This document shows positions 12,243-25,443 of a stretch of DNA of 64,000 nt, piece by piece. Source of the stretch: Austropuccinia psidii (Eukaryota; Basidiomycota; Pucciniomycetes; Pucciniales; Sphaerophragmiaceae); NCBI GenBank assembly GCA_023105745.1, contig JALGQZ010000011.1:33974594-34038593 (forward strand), read 5' to 3'. The notes beneath the pieces were generated by a model, which was given only the letters and a program-made list of their open reading frames with translations, was not told the DNA's origin and did not search any database. How positions within the stretch are numbered: position 1 is the stretch's first letter; each line of letters begins with the position of its first letter. The translations under genes and the position numbers were made by a program.

Positions 12243-15200
12243 TCAGGCTTGTGGCCTTCTTTCATGTCTAAATCTTCTTAAGAGTTTATCTGAGTCAGGT
12301 ATTTCTGATTCTGCCATCCATTCATCTTCATGTACTGGATTTCTATATCTGACAAGATATTCTCTTTGATTTTTACCCCTAAGTCTCCTTTCTTTAATGA
12401 CTTTCTTTATCTTTCTGTCTTCATTCTGTTCCACAGGGGGCACAGTTAAAGGAGTTGGGTTCCTTAAAGGAAACAATTCTTTGTCAGCTGGTTGATAAGG
12501 TTTTATCAGGCTGACTGGAAATGTGGGGTGTTTATTTTCCAATTCACCACTCAATTCCACTTGAACTGCATTGGTTCCATGTAAGGCAACAATAACAAAA
12601 GGTCCTACATAAGAATCTTTAAGTTTCTTTGGGCCTTTGATATTATTAAAATTCAAGGTTGAAACTAGAACTAAGTCCCCTACTTTGAAGTCTGGTACTT
12701 TATGACTCTTGTCCCACTTCTGTTTTGCATAATCAAAAGCATCATCCATACTTTGTTTTGCATGGTGTTTTACTTTATCAAGCATTAATTTGAAGCTGGA
12801 AGCTGTAGGATGAATGTCAATCAAGTCTTTCCTCAGTGTGTCTGCTGGGAGTCTTGGATTCCATCCTTTTTCTAACATAGCAGGAGTTTGTCCTGTGGAA
12901 GAATGGACTGATGTCTTGTATGCCAATTCTAATGCAGGTATCAGAGTGCACCAGTCATGGGTAAAGCCATCTGAGTCTTTAAATTCTAATCCATAAGCAC
13001 AAAATCTCCTGATCATGTCTTCTAAAGTTTGAATCATCCTCTCTGCTAGCCCATCTGTTTGAGGGTGATATGCTGTAGAGAATGATAACTTAGTCCCAAA
13101 CAATCTATGAAGATTGGTCCAAAGTGCAGATGTGAACTTGGGGTCTCTGTCACTTATGATATTCTTAAATAACCCTGTATGAGAAATAACTCTACTCCAT
13201 AAAAGAAGAGCTGTATCCATAGCAGTGTCATCTTTATGACATGGTAAGAATATGGGAGTTTTGCTATATCTGTCTACAATGACTAAACAAGCATTATAAC
13301 TTTTGTCACCACTTGGAGGAAGTGCTGTGACCCAATCCATGTGAACAACTTCCCAAGGGGATTTTGGTTCTTGAATATGGATCATTAATCCAAAGTTCTT
13401 GCCTGTACTCCTGTTTGCTTTTTGGCATCTATCACAGGTATGGCAATATTCAATGGTTTCTTTTCTCCAAGATGGCCACCATGCACAGTTCTTCACCTTT
13501 TCAAGTGTTCTGTCTTCTGATAGGTGTCCAGAGTAAATGCTATCATGGCATTCATGAAGAATGGTATTGATGAGTAATCTACTACACAATGTCATCACAC
13601 AAGAATGTTTTGTTCTATGGTAAATAATCCCATCAAACAAGTGAAATCTTCCTTCAGAATAGGAATTTTTCCAAACTTCATCTAGTGTATTGACCAAAGA
13701 TGTGTCTTTGCAGTCTTTATCCAATAAAGAAGTCAAGATATGGCAATTCTTGTCTCGTTTATAAGACTCTCTGACCTCTGCAAAGAATTCAGTCCCAATA
13801 TCAGTTATGTTAATCCCTTCAATTGGAATCTGTGGTTCAGCTTCCAAAGGTACATAAGCTGGGTTATCAGGAGTGTTGGCTAAAGCCCATCTACTAAGTC
13901 CATCAGCATTTTTGTGAATGTTTCCTGCTTTATGAACTATAGTCATGTTTCCTCTATATTCTTGGATGGCTATTTGCCATCTCAACATATGTCTGTTGGG
14001 AGTTTTCATGTTAAGAAGTGATTTCACGGCATTACAGTCAGTTATCACTTCAAAAACACTGCCATCAAGGTAATAGTGTAATTTCTCAAGTGCCCATACC
14101 AAACATAAGCACTCCATTTGGCTTGCACCATATCTGGCTTCTGTTGGTTTGATTTGTCTTGAGATATAACAAACTGGTCCTTCTGTAGGTTTGTCATCAA
14201 TAATTTGGACTTGGTGTAGGGCTGCCCCTAATCCATCCCCACATGCATCAATGTACAATTTAAAAGGAATATTCCAGTCAGGCATGAGGAGTAAAGGTGC
14301 TTCTGTAAGGGCTTTCTTTATCTTCTCATAAGCTTTAATTCTTTCCTGTGTCATTTCAAATACAGTCTGTTGATCACAGATTCTATAAAGTGACTTGGCT
14401 AGAATTGCAAAATCTTTCAAGTGTTGCCTATAGTAACTAGCAAATCCAAGAAAAGACATCATTTCTTTTTTATTCTGGGGTATTGGCTTAAGTAACACTG
14501 CTGCTACTTTATTCTTGTCAATACCCAAGCTCAAACCAGAAACAACATGTCCTAATGCTTTGAGTTCTTCAAAACCAAAATTGCATTTCTTAAGTGAAAT
14601 TTTCATGTTCACTTCTGCAACTTTATGAAGTACTCTTGCAAGTCTTTCAAGGTGCAAAGACCATGAGTCAGAACATATAATAATATCATCAATATAAATG
14701 ATAAGCCATCCTTCAGACAATTCTGTGGGGAAGATGGTATTCATCATTCTTTGATAATGAGATGGAGCATTTTTAATGCCAAATGGCATTCTAAGATACT
14801 CATAAATACCACAGTGAGTGATAATTCTAAGTAATTTCCTAGCTTTAGGCGTCAAAACATTTTGATGGAAGCCTTTTAATGCATCCATTGATGTTATATA
14901 CTTGGCTTTAGACAATTGAGTCAAGGTTTCTTGGATCCTAGGGATTGGATACCTATCTGGAACTGTGTAGGTATTCAAAGCTCTAAAATCTCCAACCATT
15001 CTTGACTTATCATTATGCCATGCAATAATAACAGGTGTTGTCACTTCAACTTCCTCATTATGGCCTACTTTCCTTAGCACACCAAGTTGGATCAACTCTT
15101 GGATATGTTTTTCCAAGGCCTCCCTAGCTCTGGGACTGGCTGGATAAGCTGGTCTTCTAAGTACTGGAGGATATGGTCTATCAATATTAAGAGTAATATC

Positions 15201-17945
15201 AATTTCATGTCCCCTTATAGCGCCTAATGGTTCATTATCAGATGCAAATGCATTATTGTATGTATATAATACATCAATAAGTTCATTCCTCATCTTTGGT
15301 GACAATGATGGATTAATTTGTGCTTCAACAAGTTGTTTAGACACAAATTCATCTTTGTAAGTATCTTTGACAGAAGATACTACAGATATCTGTTTTGGCA
15401 TATTGGAGAAAGCAAATTTTTGCCTTTTGTTATCTCCAATTGTGAAATATCTGTCTTTATGGTTATTTATATCAATACCATAAATATTCAAGTAATCATT
15501 TCCAAGAATGATATGCTGAGATGTACAATTATCCATTACTACAATCTCAGTTTTCATTCTTACACTTCCTGCTGGATGTGGGAATACAATATTAGTATCC
15601 AATATGCCCAAGGGGTACATATTGTTACTGGCACTACTGAACTGTACACCTTCTATTGGTAATAGATGGTTTTTCCATTCAGGAAGTATAATTTGGAGAT
15701 AATCCTTGCCAATACAAGTGCAAAATGCCCCTGTATCCAGATTTACTTTGGCTTCAATATCACCCATTAGAACTGATGTGATACAGGATGCTCCAGCAGT
15801 ATAACCCTTTCCTCTAGCAGGTTTTGTTTTACACATTCTGGCATCTTGGATATTGATCAGGTTGTAGCAATCCTCACTGTACTGTGGCAAGTGGGTATGG
15901 ACTTCTGTGACCTCAAAGAAAGCTGAAATGTTTTCAATGGGATAGTCCTCTACTGGTGTATCTTCAGAGACTGCAGAATCTTGATCAGACTCTTCTTTCT
16001 CTTCAGTACACTGAATGTCTTCAATGATTTGAACTTCATTGATCTTTGTCTTCTTAGGGCAAGTGTTGGCTAAATGTGAAGTACTTCCACATTTATGACA
16101 CTTCAAAACAGGTCTTTCTGGTCTTCTTTCCTCTCTAGGAATCTTTGAGACTATTTTGGACTCTATTGGGTTTCTAACCCAAGTTTTACCAATTCTTGTT
16201 CTGGTAATGATATCTTCCATAGCATTAATGTAGTCCTCTGTTGAACAGGGTTCCACACATCTGCTTTTGATAGCATGTTCCAGTTCTCCTCCACACTTTC
16301 TTAATATTCTCATATTAATCATAGTGTCAGACATATCTGGGTGTAAAGCAGATAATCTGTCTTTTTGTTTGAAGAACCAAGTAAGTGGTTTGTCTTTTTC
16401 TGAGTTAAAAATGGCACTTTCAAAAGCATTCTCCATTTTAAACCTCCAAGAATTATTGGCCCATTTGGTAATCACTTCAGATTTCCACCAAGACCAGTCA
16501 TGTCTTCCATGATCCATTCTCATCTTGTAATACCATTTCTTTGCAGTCTTGGTAAACAAACAATGTAATTTTCCTACTATGATTTCATCAGGTATATTAA
16601 AGTCTTCTTGCAACATATCAATAGTCCTGATGAATTCAATATGGTTGTATTCTCCTTCACCAGAGAATGTTGGCCATTCTTCTAATTTGGGAATATCCTT
16701 TGCAGAAATAACATTCTCTCCTAAGAATGGAGTCAAACTTTCTTTGACAGAAAGTTTTTCTTCAGTCAAAGGTGTAGAATGTCTTGGCATATGTGGTTCA
16801 TGATTCTTATGAATTTGCTCCACACTTGCAATTATTTCATTCTTCAATTTCTGCCTTTCACTGTCACTTTTTGCTAAATGTATAGCAAATTGATTGGTGT
16901 TCTTAACTATTTGTAAGACATGGTCTTCAAGAGTTTTAAGTCTATCATTTACTTTAAAGATGGAAAGATCCTCTGTGTCATTATTTTGACATTGGTTCTC
17001 AATTCTTTCACAAGCATTGCTAATTGACTCAAGGGTGACAGTTGTCAATTTATGCCAATCAGAATGTTGCTTGTCATTTTTCTTTAAATCATTGATGTCT
17101 AATGTAATTTGCTTTAACTTTGACTCAAGTTTGCCAATTTCTACACTAATACTTCTATGTACATCATTTATTTGCGTGGAAAAGTCCTGTTCATCCTTTC
17201 CTGCTCTTTGGCTGTGAATTCCATAAGAGTTCTGGCCATATTGAAGACACTGTCCACGGCTGAAGGCTCCAATCTGGGGATCCTGTACCCTTGTGGGTAA
17301 GGTCTGTGCCAATTGGCTTTGCCTTTGCCCTTGCCTTGATGGTTCTTGGGACCTCTCTGTTTCTTTTGAGGTCCTTTGGGCTTGTCCTTGGATGCTTCTG
17401 GAGCTGGTTTGGAGCTGGTAGATGCCACTGGTGCCTCTGTCTCCAAAGTTGGAGTCATTTCCAATTCTTTCTTCTGGTCTATGGATAAAAGACTCTGGTT
17501 CTTCAACCAATTCTTTATCTTTTTGACCTTGTCTTTGCAAGACAGGGGGCTCCAACCTCCTAAGAGTTCTATGGTCTTCTCCTGACCCAGAAAGCTCTTG
17601 ATGTGTAAGTAGGAGTTCATGGCCCCCTGCCAAAGGCTTGGGCAGATTTCCCACTCCTCTTCTTTGGCTGCTCTGAACCAATTTTTGTACTGGCTCTGAT
17701 ATATTTCTATTGCTGCCACTTGAAAATGGTTCAGCCCTGGAAATATTATCATGAATCAGTTCAGGCTCAGAATTCACGTCAAAATCTGTTGGTACAGACC
17801 TTGGGGAATGGGGGGCAACTCTGGCATCCTCCAGATGTGCCTTTCTTGTGGAAGATTTGGCACTTCTGGATTTGGTCTTGCCTCTTCCTTGTCCACATCC
17901 ATCTGGTTGGACTGAATAGTTGCTTCCATTTCTGGTATGCACCAT
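12243..17945 (-). CDS. Gag-Pol polyprotein of chromodomain Ty3/Gypsy retrotransposon
   Basis: A single intact 1900-aa frame starting with ATG at 17945. Visible order: gag with a coiled-coil-like N-terminal half; a CCHC zinc knuckle near residues 616-629; aspartic protease DTGA at 737-740; reverse transcriptase with YIDD at 1084-1087; RNase H beginning near 1230 (catalytic Asp 1233); the integrase HHCC finger near 1464-1510; the integrase catalytic triad D1537, D about 1597 and E 36 residues later (D-x35-E); and a chromodomain near 1850-1890. Gag and Pol are fused without a frameshift or stop. All catalytic residues I checked are present, so the protein is probably functional. An upstream coding exon may exist (see 17998-18153). 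Confidence 0.95.
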   Translation of the reverse strand: MVHTRNGSNYSVQPDGCGQGRGKTKSRSAKSSTRKAHLEDARVAPHSPRSVPTDFDVNSEPELIHDNISRAEPFSSGSNRNISEPVQKLVQSSQRRGVGNLPKPLAGGHELLLTHQELSGSGEDHRTLRRLEPPVLQRQGQKDKELVEEPESFIHRPEERIGNDSNFGDRGTSGIYQLQTSSRSIQGQAQRTSKETERSQEPSRQGQRQSQLAQTLPTRVQDPQIGAFSRGQCLQYGQNSYGIHSQRAGKDEQDFSTQINDVHRSISVEIGKLESKLKQITLDINDLKKNDKQHSDWHKLTTVTLESISNACERIENQCQNNDTEDLSIFKVNDRLKTLEDHVLQIVKNTNQFAIHLAKSDSERQKLKNEIIASVEQIHKNHEPHMPRHSTPLTEEKLSVKESLTPFLGENVISAKDIPKLEEWPTFSGEGEYNHIEFIRTIDMLQEDFNIPDEIIVGKLHCLFTKTAKKWYYKMRMDHGRHDWSWWKSEVITKWANNSWRFKMENAFESAIFNSEKDKPLTWFFKQKDRLSALHPDMSDTMINMRILRKCGGELEHAIKSRCVEPCSTEDYINAMEDIITRTRIGKTWVRNPIESKIVSKIPREERRPERPVLKCHKCGSTSHLANTCPKKTKINEVQIIEDIQCTEEKEESDQDSAVSEDTPVEDYPIENISAFFEVTEVHTHLPQYSEDCYNLINIQDARMCKTKPARGKGYTAGASCITSVLMGDIEAKVNLDTGAFCTCIGKDYLQIILPEWKNHLLPIEGVQFSSASNNMYPLGILDTNIVFPHPAGSVRMKTEIVVMDNCTSQHIILGNDYLNIYGIDINNHKDRYFTIGDNKRQKFAFSNMPKQISVVSSVKDTYKDEFVSKQLVEAQINPSLSPKMRNELIDVLYTYNNAFASDNEPLGAIRGHEIDITLNIDRPYPPVLRRPAYPASPRAREALEKHIQELIQLGVLRKVGHNEEVEVTTPVIIAWHNDKSRMVGDFRALNTYTVPDRYPIPRIQETLTQLSKAKYITSMDALKGFHQNVLTPKARKLLRIITHCGIYEYLRMPFGIKNAPSHYQRMMNTIFPTELSEGWLIIYIDDIIICSDSWSLHLERLARVLHKVAEVNMKISLKKCNFGFEELKALGHVVSGLSLGIDKNKVAAVLLKPIPQNKKEMMSFLGFASYYRQHLKDFAILAKSLYRICDQQTVFEMTQERIKAYEKIKKALTEAPLLLMPDWNIPFKLYIDACGDGLGAALHQVQIIDDKPTEGPVCYISRQIKPTEARYGASQMECLCLVWALEKLHYYLDGSVFEVITDCNAVKSLLNMKTPNRHMLRWQIAIQEYRGNMTIVHKAGNIHKNADGLSRWALANTPDNPAYVPLEAEPQIPIEGINITDIGTEFFAEVRESYKRDKNCHILTSLLDKDCKDTSLVNTLDEVWKNSYSEGRFHLFDGIIYHRTKHSCVMTLCSRLLINTILHECHDSIYSGHLSEDRTLEKVKNCAWWPSWRKETIEYCHTCDRCQKANRSTGKNFGLMIHIQEPKSPWEVVHMDWVTALPPSGDKSYNACLVIVDRYSKTPIFLPCHKDDTAMDTALLLWSRVISHTGLFKNIISDRDPKFTSALWTNLHRLFGTKLSFSTAYHPQTDGLAERMIQTLEDMIRRFCAYGLEFKDSDGFTHDWCTLIPALELAYKTSVHSSTGQTPAMLEKGWNPRLPADTLRKDLIDIHPTASSFKLMLDKVKHHAKQSMDDAFDYAKQKWDKSHKVPDFKVGDLVLVSTLNFNNIKGPKKLKDSYVGPFVIVALHGTNAVQVELSGELENKHPTFPVSLIKPYQPADKELFPLRNPTPLTVPPVEQNEDRKIKKVIKERRLRGKNQREYLVRYRNPVHEDEWMAESEIPDSDKLLRRFRHERRPQA

Positions 17946-17997
17946 TTTTACGTCAATTTAAAGATAAAAGGTGAAAATATAAGATAAAATACACACC

Positions 17998-18153
17998 TTT
18001 TGGTGGTAATTTAGCTTTTTCTGAGTTGAATAAGGTGCCTCTTTTAGCAATCTGCACCTCAATACTGTCTTCAGATTCTGCTTCTGAAGATTCTGGACTA
18101 GTGATATATCTTTTACTGAGTCTGTTGCCAGCTGCACAGTATTTGATTAAAGA
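17998..18153 (-). other. Possible spliced upstream coding exon of the Gypsy gag
   Basis: Just upstream of the gag ATG is an open frame of about 52 codons, containing SKRYITSPESS and IEVQIAKRG, with no ATG of its own. It ends at a good donor (AAAAG then GTGTGT) and is preceded by an acceptor-like TTTCTTTTAG. The old copy near 22100-22260 keeps the same frame and similar residues (SKRDISSPE, IEVKIAKR), with a length difference in whole codons. That suggests selection on protein sequence. Whether it is spliced onto gag is inferred only. Confidence 0.45.
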
Positions 18154-18540
18154 CACTAAAAGAAATTATAAAAGAGAAAAAATTATTTTTTATACTTTTT
18201 TAAAATATTTTTTAAAGATTTTTTATAAGTTTTATATTATTTTTTTTTTTTTTAAATATTAAAAAAAAATTATTCTTTTTAAAGAAAAAAAATTAAAATT
18301 TAAGATTTTGAATGAAAATTAATTCAGAGTAACTCAAAGAATAATGTTATAAGTTTTTGGATGTGAAAAAGCCACGTGTAAAAACAATATAAAATTAAAC
18401 TAAATTCCTCAATGAAAAAGATTTTAAAACAATTTCAAAAATAGAAATATTTTAACTCCAAATTGAAAGAAAAAAAATTAATTAAATTAATATATTTTAG
18501 AGCTTAAAAATATATTAATTAAGGGTACAAGGTTCAAAAA

Positions 18541-18559
18541 ACACGGCCAGGCCCCCAAA
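18541..18559 (-). other. Primer binding site of the young Gypsy element
   Basis: On the minus strand the LTR end CTTACA is followed by TTTGGGGGCCTGGCC. The TGG start is the usual complement of a tRNA 3' CCA end. The matching tRNA was not identified. Confidence 0.6.
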
Positions 18560-20475
18560 TGTAAGATGTGACTATGAAACTGATGATAATATTACTATTA
18601 ATCAACAGTACTATGTCTGTTCTTATGAAATATAATAATAAAATATTATTATAACCACAATTAAATAATTAAAAAATTATTTCTTTCACGTGTTAAGCAC
18701 TACTAGTGATTTTAACAGTGAGCAAGTAATTGTCTACAAGAATCAATTACAAGAAGAATTTAATAATAAAAACTTCTTTATTAAAATAATAAAATTATTT
18801 TAATATATAATTATTTTTTGCAAGAATAATTATAAAGACAATTCTTGAAGAAAACTATTACTAGAGAAAAACTTTAAGAATTAAAGATAAATGACTCACT
18901 AATACTCCAAAGAACTTATTGATAATAAAAGTAGAGAAATTTGACGTGGAATTGTGGATTTAAGGGATCAAAGGATTTATAACAGTATTACAACAATATA
19001 TAGTTGGATTCTATGATTTCACGTCTTTCTGATTGATTCTGAAAGAATTAAAACACTTAAGAATAGCTGAACTAATACTTACTTGTTGGTAATAAAGATT
19101 AATAAATTGATAAGATGATGATGATAAAACAGCAAGAAGAGGCTTCTTTTAAGTCAACAACAGCTCACAGAGGCGTGCCATGGAGCAAACTGAAAAACCA
19201 GTGAGTGAGAAAACAATAAACCTTTTTGGATTATTGATTGCATCATCTGTTGTCATGTAAGATTATCATAATTACTTAATTGATGCTTTTACGTGACTAC
19301 CAACCCCAACATGGTTAAGAATAAAAGGAGTAACACTTGTAAATCTTCTTTTATTCTAAAATAATCATTGATTTCTCAAAGGTATCAATGTTATTGCCAA
19401 TTTCATCACAGGTTGTAATTACTGTGAATTTTTGAAGATTCAGTGTTTCACGTAGAATATCCAAAAATGGACTGTAAGTAAAACTTTTAATTTTACTAGT
19501 AAAACTGTAATTCTTTTTGGTTGTACCATAGATAATACAGTTCTCCTTTAGTCCTGAAAGTTTCAGAAAGATTCATTAAGAATTGTATTTTTAATGAATT
19601 TTTGAAGGTTTTACCTCATTTCTACGTAGAATTGCAAATAGCAGTGTTTTGCTGGTTGCTATGAGGTAAATCAATGAATATGGGTCCCAAAAGGGTTTTA
19701 ATTACTCTTTTGGGGTTTATCCATGGAAAGTCATTAGTAATTGACATGGTTACAGGAGTGTAAGTAGCTCATTACCTCCTTGGCACGTCAAAATAGCAGG
19801 TTATTTGCTATTTTCTGATGTTTTACAGTAGTTGTAACTTGGTAACCAAGTTCCCAAAGAGTTTTAGTTTACCAATTGGGCCAAGATGAGCCATGGATCC
19901 ATGCTCTGGAGCTATCCACGCCTCTGAGGCCTCAGAAGTTGGGTACCCTGGCTCTCTTTGATGTCTTTTGTCCCCCTTGCCTATTTTTTACGTCAAAATA
20001 GTAATTTAAGCTTAAAGTGAGATATCCACTATGGGTGTACCAAAAGTCCATGTAAGAATACCATGATATTAAGTGCTCAAAACATGCATAACACTATTCT
20101 TAGTGTATATGTAACATGGGATTTCTCACTTTCCCATTATTTTGGCTAAAAATCAAGAAAAACAAAAATTTTCACGGATCTTTTATGTGGTATTAATGAT
20201 GTGGTATTGAAGTATTTTCCATTTTACCACCTCAAATACTTAAATTGAGCTTATTCACTCTATGGAGCTACCCTAGGTGAATTTTTGTGTAGAATCCAAA
20301 TCTGGTCTTAAATCCATGGATTTACTTACTCAATAAAAAGTTATTCATCTTTTCTGAAATTGAAAATGATGAATTTTGGATATATGCATGACTTATGAGT
20401 TTTGCATAATTCAAAATTTCTTTTTAAGATAATTGTCGCCTATTTGGGTATGTAAAATATACCTCAAGGCTCACA
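18560..20475 (-). repeat. 5' LTR of the young Gypsy element
   Basis: 1916 bp with TG...CA ends, virtually identical to 10184-12100. It is followed by the right copy of the target duplication ATTGA (20476-20480). Confidence 0.95.
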
Positions 20476-22654
20476 ATTGAGTTAGACATATCTGAGTGTA
20501 AAGCAGATAATATGTCTTTTTGTTTGAGGAACCAAGTAAGTAGTTTATCCTTTTATGAGTTGAAAATGAAACCTTCCAAAGGATTTTCCATTTTAAAGAT
20601 CCAAGAATTATTTTCCAACTCAGTGATCATTTCAGATTTCCACCAAAGCCAATCATTTTTACCACGGTCTTGTCTCATCTTCTGATACCATTTCTTTGCA
20701 GTGCTGGTAAACAAAGAGTGTAATTTTCCCACTATCATTTCATTAGGTATAAGAAAATCTTCTTACAACATATTGATTGTTCTAATGGACTGAATATGGT
20801 TACATTCACCTCCACCACAGAATATTGGCCATTCTTCTAATTTGGGCATAGCTGTTTCAGAGATTGCATTGTCACCTAGAAAGGGGTTAAACTGTCTTCC
20901 ACAGAGGATTTTCTACAGTCAAAGGTGTATAATTTCTGACAATATGTGAATTTGGTTCATAACTATCATGAATATGATCCAAATGTGCAATTATTTCTTT
21001 CTTTAATTTCTTCCTTTTACTGTCTCTTCACAAATGTGTGGCAAAAAGATTGGTATTCTCCACTATTTCTACAGAATGTGTTTTTAAAATTGTGACTTTC
21101 TCATCAATGTGAGTTTCTAATTCATCATTTTGCACTTAATTTTTTCTCTCAATTCTGTCACATGTATGAAAAATTGACTCAAGTATAGAGCTTGTCACTT
21201 TATGCTATTAAGCAAATTTCTGTTATTCTTTTTTAAGTCATTAATATCCGATCTTAATTTATTAAATTTTGCATCAAATTTACCAATTTTTACATCAATC
21301 ATAAATTTGACAAATCTCATTTCATGTATTATTTGAGTGGAAAGTTCCTGTTAATCCTTTCATTCTCCTTGGCCGTGAATTCCATAAGGGTTCTGGCCAT
21401 ATTGAATACACTTTCCACAGCTGAAGGCTCCAATTTTGGGATCCTTCACCCTTGTGGGTAAGGTCTGTACCAATTGGCTTTGACTTTTCCCTTGCCTTGA
21501 TTGTTCTAGGGACCTCTCTGCTTCTTCTGAGGTCCTTTGGGCTTGTCTTTGGACACTTCTGTAGCTCGTTTGGGACAGCTTCATGCCAGTGGGCCTTCTT
21601 TCTGAAAGGCTGGGATCATTATCAACTCTTTCTTCTGTTATATAGATAGAATACTTTGGTTCTTACTTCAATTCTTCATCTTTTTAACCTTGATTTTGCA
21701 AGAAAATAGACTCCATCCTCCTAAGAGTTTTTTGGTCTTCTCCTGACCCAGAAAGCTCTTTATGTGTAAGTAGCAGTTCATAGCCCCTTTCCAAAGCATT
21801 GGGCATATTTCCCATTCCTCTTCCTTGGCTACTCTGTACCAGTTTTTATACTGCAAGTGATATATTTCTATGGCTTCCACTTAGAAATACTTCATTGCTC
21901 AAAATATTTCCTTGAATAAGTTCAGGCACAGATTAATGTCAAATTTTGTAGATACAGACCTTGGGTAATGGGGAAAAACTCTTGAATCCTCCAGAAATCT
22001 CTTTTTTGAGGAAGACTTGCCATATATGGAGTAGGTCTGGCCTCTTCCCTGTCCAAGTTCATCTGTTTGGACTGAATAGTTTCTTCCATTTCTGGTATGC
22101 ACTTTTTCCATGTCAATTTAAGAAAACACACCTTTTGGTGGTTTTTTGGATATTTCTGCTTTGAATAAAGTAAGTCTTTTAGCAATTTTAACTTCAATTC
22201 TGTCTTCATATTCTGGACTGCTAATATCTCTCTTACTGAGCTTATTACTAGTTTCATTGTATTTGATTAAAGACACCAGATACAAAAAATGATAAAAGGA
22301 AAATTATTTTTTATACTTTTTAATTTTGAAGATTTTTTATAGATTGATTGTTTTTTTTATAAAAAAACTATTCTTTTTGAAGAGAAAAGAATCAAAACTT
22401 AAAGTTTTGAATGAAAATTAATTCAGAGTATTCAAAGAATAATTTTATAAGTTTTTGGATGTGAAAACTACACATGTACAACAATATAAAATTAAACCAA
22501 GCTCCTCAATGAACAAGATTTTAAAGGAAATTTCAACAATAAAATAGTTTTGAACTATAAATAAAATAAAAAAATATTAAATTGATATATTTCAGAGCTT
22601 GAAAATATGTTAATCAAGGGTCCAAGGCTCAAAAAACATGCCAAGGCCCTCAGA
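20476..22654 (-). pseudogene. Old Ty3/Gypsy gag relic (family A), right part
   Basis: This continues the old copy cut at 10183. Minus-strand fragments 20738-20553, 21584-21360, 21880-21668 and 22111-21899 match the gag half of the intact polyprotein (for example KVHTRNGRNYSVQ at its N terminus). The frames are broken throughout. The leader at about 22115-22260 also matches the young copy's leader, including the conserved upstream frame. Confidence 0.9.
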
Positions 22655-23301
22655 TTTAAGATTTGTCCATGAAACTTCTGATAATATTACTATTAATCCA
22701 CAGTACTATAACTGTTCTTATGAAATAGAATAATAGAAATAATTACAGCCACAATGAAATAATTATTTATTTATTTTACTTGATATAAATAACTACTGAT
22801 TATAATAATAAGCATTAATTTTCTACAAGAATCAATTACAAGAAGTATTTAATAATAAAACTTCTTTTATTAAGATGATAAAATAATTTGAATATATAAT
22901 TATCTTTTGCAAGAATAATTATAAATATAATTCTTGAAGAAAACTAATACTACAGAAAAGCTTTAACAATTAATTTAAACCCCTCATTAATACTCCAATA
23001 AAACCTTGCAAAGAATTGGGAGAGAGATTTGATGGACAAATTGTGGATTTAAAGGATCAAAATTGATTTATGACAGTATTACAACAAATTATATCTTCTT
23101 TCTATTATTTAAAGTCCTTCTGATTTATTCTTCAATACTGAAAGAATTAAAAAAAGATTTTAACCAATATTTACATGTTGGTTTTAAAGGCATAATTGGA
23201 TCATAAGATGATCTTGAAAAAAACAGCAAGAGGAGGCCTCATTTAAGTCAAAAACAGCTCACAGAGGCATTTCATGGATAGAAATGAAAAGCCACTGAGA
23301 G
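22655..23301 (-). repeat. Right LTR of the old family A copy, first part
   Basis: Begins with a decayed boundary (TTTAAG for TGTAAG) and aligns with the start of 18560-20475. It is interrupted at 23301 by the small LTR element and continues at 26030-27285. Together the two parts make about 1.9 kb, a full LTR length. Confidence 0.87.
23297..23301. repeat. Target site duplication GAGAG of the small LTR element (left)
   Basis: GAGAG occurs immediately before TGTTAGCTGG and again at 26030-26034 immediately after GGCTCACA. Removing the element and one GAGAG restores the LTR context seen at about 10815-10845. Confidence 0.88.
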
Positions 23302-23887
23302 TGTTAGCTGGCGCCTCTTTTGTGGCTTCCAGGCTAAAATATTAGTAATTTGATAAACTAATAAGGAGTGGAATACTATTATTTGAAGTAATAGACGCGT
23401 CACTTGATTTAAAATTATGTACTGTTGGAATTTAGGCTTCAACAGTAGAAATGAATGATAATAGTGAATTGAATCACTTATAAGTGAGAGCGCTTGATAT
23501 TTCTAAAATAAAATTTAAATGACTTTAATTGTAAAAATATATTGGTGTAAGAGCTCTGAGGATTCATTCAAAGAGAATTAATCCTCTTTAAATGTTGTAA
23601 TTACAAATTTGAAATCAAACAATGTAAAATAATTCTGTTTTGAATGAGGAAAGATTTGCTATGGTAACAGGAGCAAATGTAACAACAAAATTAATGACAT
23701 AGTGGGAGCATATACTATGACACATTGAGTGATTAGTCATAGAAACAAGATTTAATTCATATTATAATAATATGAATTTAAGTATTTAAAATTTATACAA
23801 AAAATTAAGAGAAAATGAGACGAAAACTTAAAGAAAGTAATTGGGGTCTGTGTAGCAGGTAAAGGTTGACATGCTTGCAGGCTCACA
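23302..23887 (+). repeat. Left LTR of the small element
   Basis: 586 bp, TGTTAGCTGG to GGCTCACA. It differs from the right copy at only about four positions by eye (the first base, one near 23353, one near 23522 and one near 23869), with no indel. Insertion is therefore recent. Confidence 0.9.
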
Positions 23888-23927
23888 TTTGGTAATTCTT
23901 AAAAAAAAATAGTAAAAAAAAAATGAT

Positions 23928-25166
23928 TTAGTCCTGAAAAAGGTTATAATAATTTTGAATTCTGGAAATAATGTCTTGTATATTTGAGTTTTCTTCATAT
24001 GACAATTTTTTGTTGTTGGAGTCATGGAATTGTCTAAGATCCTTGAGTTCGTTTGTATTTAATTTATTTTTATGGAATGGCTTTTGAAGGAGAGCTGATT
24101 CAATCTGGACTTCTAGCGTATCGTAAGGTTTTTTTGAGTTGAGGTAGTAGTATAGGTTTCTTTCATTATGGATATTCTTTATGATACGCAGTAAGATACT
24201 TGACATTTGAATTTTAGTTGTGATAGGTTGATCGTTTAATTTTCTTTCAATGTAATTTTTTATCTTGTTCAATATTGTTTCATTTTTATTTTTATTAATA
24301 GTCGTATTTGTCGTTGCAAGCTCAATTTTGTCGATGCTGGAGCTAGCGCGACTGGTATCTTTATTTGTTTTAATAGTACTCGTCTTATCCATTGTTACAG
24401 ACCTAATTTCGTTGGTACTGAAGCTAGTACAACTAGTATTAGGTTGTAAATTCTGTTCATCGTATTTATATATCTTATTTCCGTTCGCGTCAGGTTGATT
24501 AAAGCTGAGATTGCTATCCTTCTTGATAGTATTCACATTGATACTTTTACTATCAAATTTACTACTATACTCCCCGTTAGTAATGGTTTCCTTGGTCGTA
24601 GTACAATTACTAATAGGCTTAAGAACAGAAGCAGTTTTTGGGTTTCTAGCGTTGTAAAGGAAGTGGGATTGTCTATTGCTAACAGGGTCAGAAATAACTG
24701 GCTTTAACACGATTCTGTAAGCTGTATTTGATGAGGATTTGATAGTATTATTGCTACTCCTATCTTCTGAAGCTGTATTGGTTGTTGAATTGTCTATGAA
24801 GTTTGATGTATCTCGTGTTTTTTTCTTTGTTGCTATAATTTCTTGATCTTTACTACCAGATTGTGATCCTGTATGTTGAAAGGACTTAAAATCAAAGTCT
24901 TTGGTGGTCCTGGGACTTCGGGATTTGATATTTGCAGTAGGAGGTAGTGATAAACTATCATAACTACAAGATTTGCCTTGGAAATGGTCTTTTTTCCAGG
25001 CTTCCGACCGAGCTGTAGGCTTCTTTTCCCGACGACGAGAAGTAGAATGGTTAAAAGAGTAGCTACTGGTCATCATTTTGGATAGATGACCAGTAACAAT
25101 GATTATGTCTTTCATGAACAAAGACAGGCGTTGAAAAGCTTCGATTTCAGGGGGGGCCATGGTCAT
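23928..25166 (-). CDS. Unrecognised S/T/N/K-rich protein inside the small LTR element
   Basis: An uninterrupted frame of 412 codons plus stop from ATG at 25166. The frame stays open upstream to about 25214 without another ATG. The middle (about residues 60-300) is low-complexity and rich in Ser, Thr, Asn and Lys. The last 120 residues look helical and charged (for example LNKIKNYIERKLND and DIISRIQNYYN). There is no zinc knuckle, protease or polymerase motif, and no signal peptide or membrane segment. It fills most of the internal region between two nearly identical LTRs. It may be a structural Gag-like protein or a captured gene. I do not recognise it. Confidence 0.6.
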   Translation of the reverse strand: MTMAPPEIEAFQRLSLFMKDIIIVTGHLSKMMTSSYSFNHSTSRRREKKPTARSEAWKKDHFQGKSCSYDSLSLPPTANIKSRSPRTTKDFDFKSFQHTGSQSGSKDQEIIATKKKTRDTSNFIDNSTTNTASEDRSSNNTIKSSSNTAYRIVLKPVISDPVSNRQSHFLYNARNPKTASVLKPISNCTTTKETITNGEYSSKFDSKSINVNTIKKDSNLSFNQPDANGNKIYKYDEQNLQPNTSCTSFSTNEIRSVTMDKTSTIKTNKDTSRASSSIDKIELATTNTTINKNKNETILNKIKNYIERKLNDQPITTKIQMSSILLRIIKNIHNERNLYYYLNSKKPYDTLEVQIESALLQKPFHKNKLNTNELKDLRQFHDSNNKKLSYEENSNIQDIISRIQNYYNLFQD

Positions 25167-25443
25167 CGAAACTTGATTGTTGGTGTTGGAGGATGGTACT
25201 AATGGTTCCAACAAGATTTTGAGAAAAAAAAATAAAAAAATAAAAAGCTTTGGTATTAAGTCTTCAAAGCTATAGAATAATAATAAAAATTAGAATCAGT
25301 ATTGTAACGTTGATTCTTGATTTTTGATGAAAGAGTTAGTTATAGAAAAACTATATATTATTAATTAGGTATTCCAATCGTCTAATTAATTTATTAGATA
25401 TAATTAATTAATCAAATCTAATCTAAAATTTTAATATATTAAA

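Larger units (their letters stand above)
10184..20475 (-). mobile_element. Young full-length chromodomain Ty3/Gypsy retrotransposon (family A)
   Basis: A complete 10.3 kb element in minus orientation: 5' LTR 18560-20475, primer binding site, one uninterrupted gag-pol frame, polypurine tract, 3' LTR 10184-12100, and a perfect 5-bp duplication ATTGA. By eye the two LTRs differ by only three substitutions and one single-base indel in about 1.9 kb. Intact coding capacity plus near-identical LTRs point to very recent insertion and possible current activity. It split the gag region of an older copy of its own family. Confidence 0.95.

Noticed and set aside
17168..17752. 194-aa minus-strand ORF overlapping the start of gag-pol in another frame
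   Set aside because: Looks gene-like (and a related frame persists in the old copy at 21668-21880), but it overlaps the gag frame, which has the ATG and continuity. An alternative spliced gag N terminus remains possible.
15318..17974. Plus-strand ORFs over the Gypsy gag-pol
   Set aside because: Antisense shadows of the 1900-aa frame.
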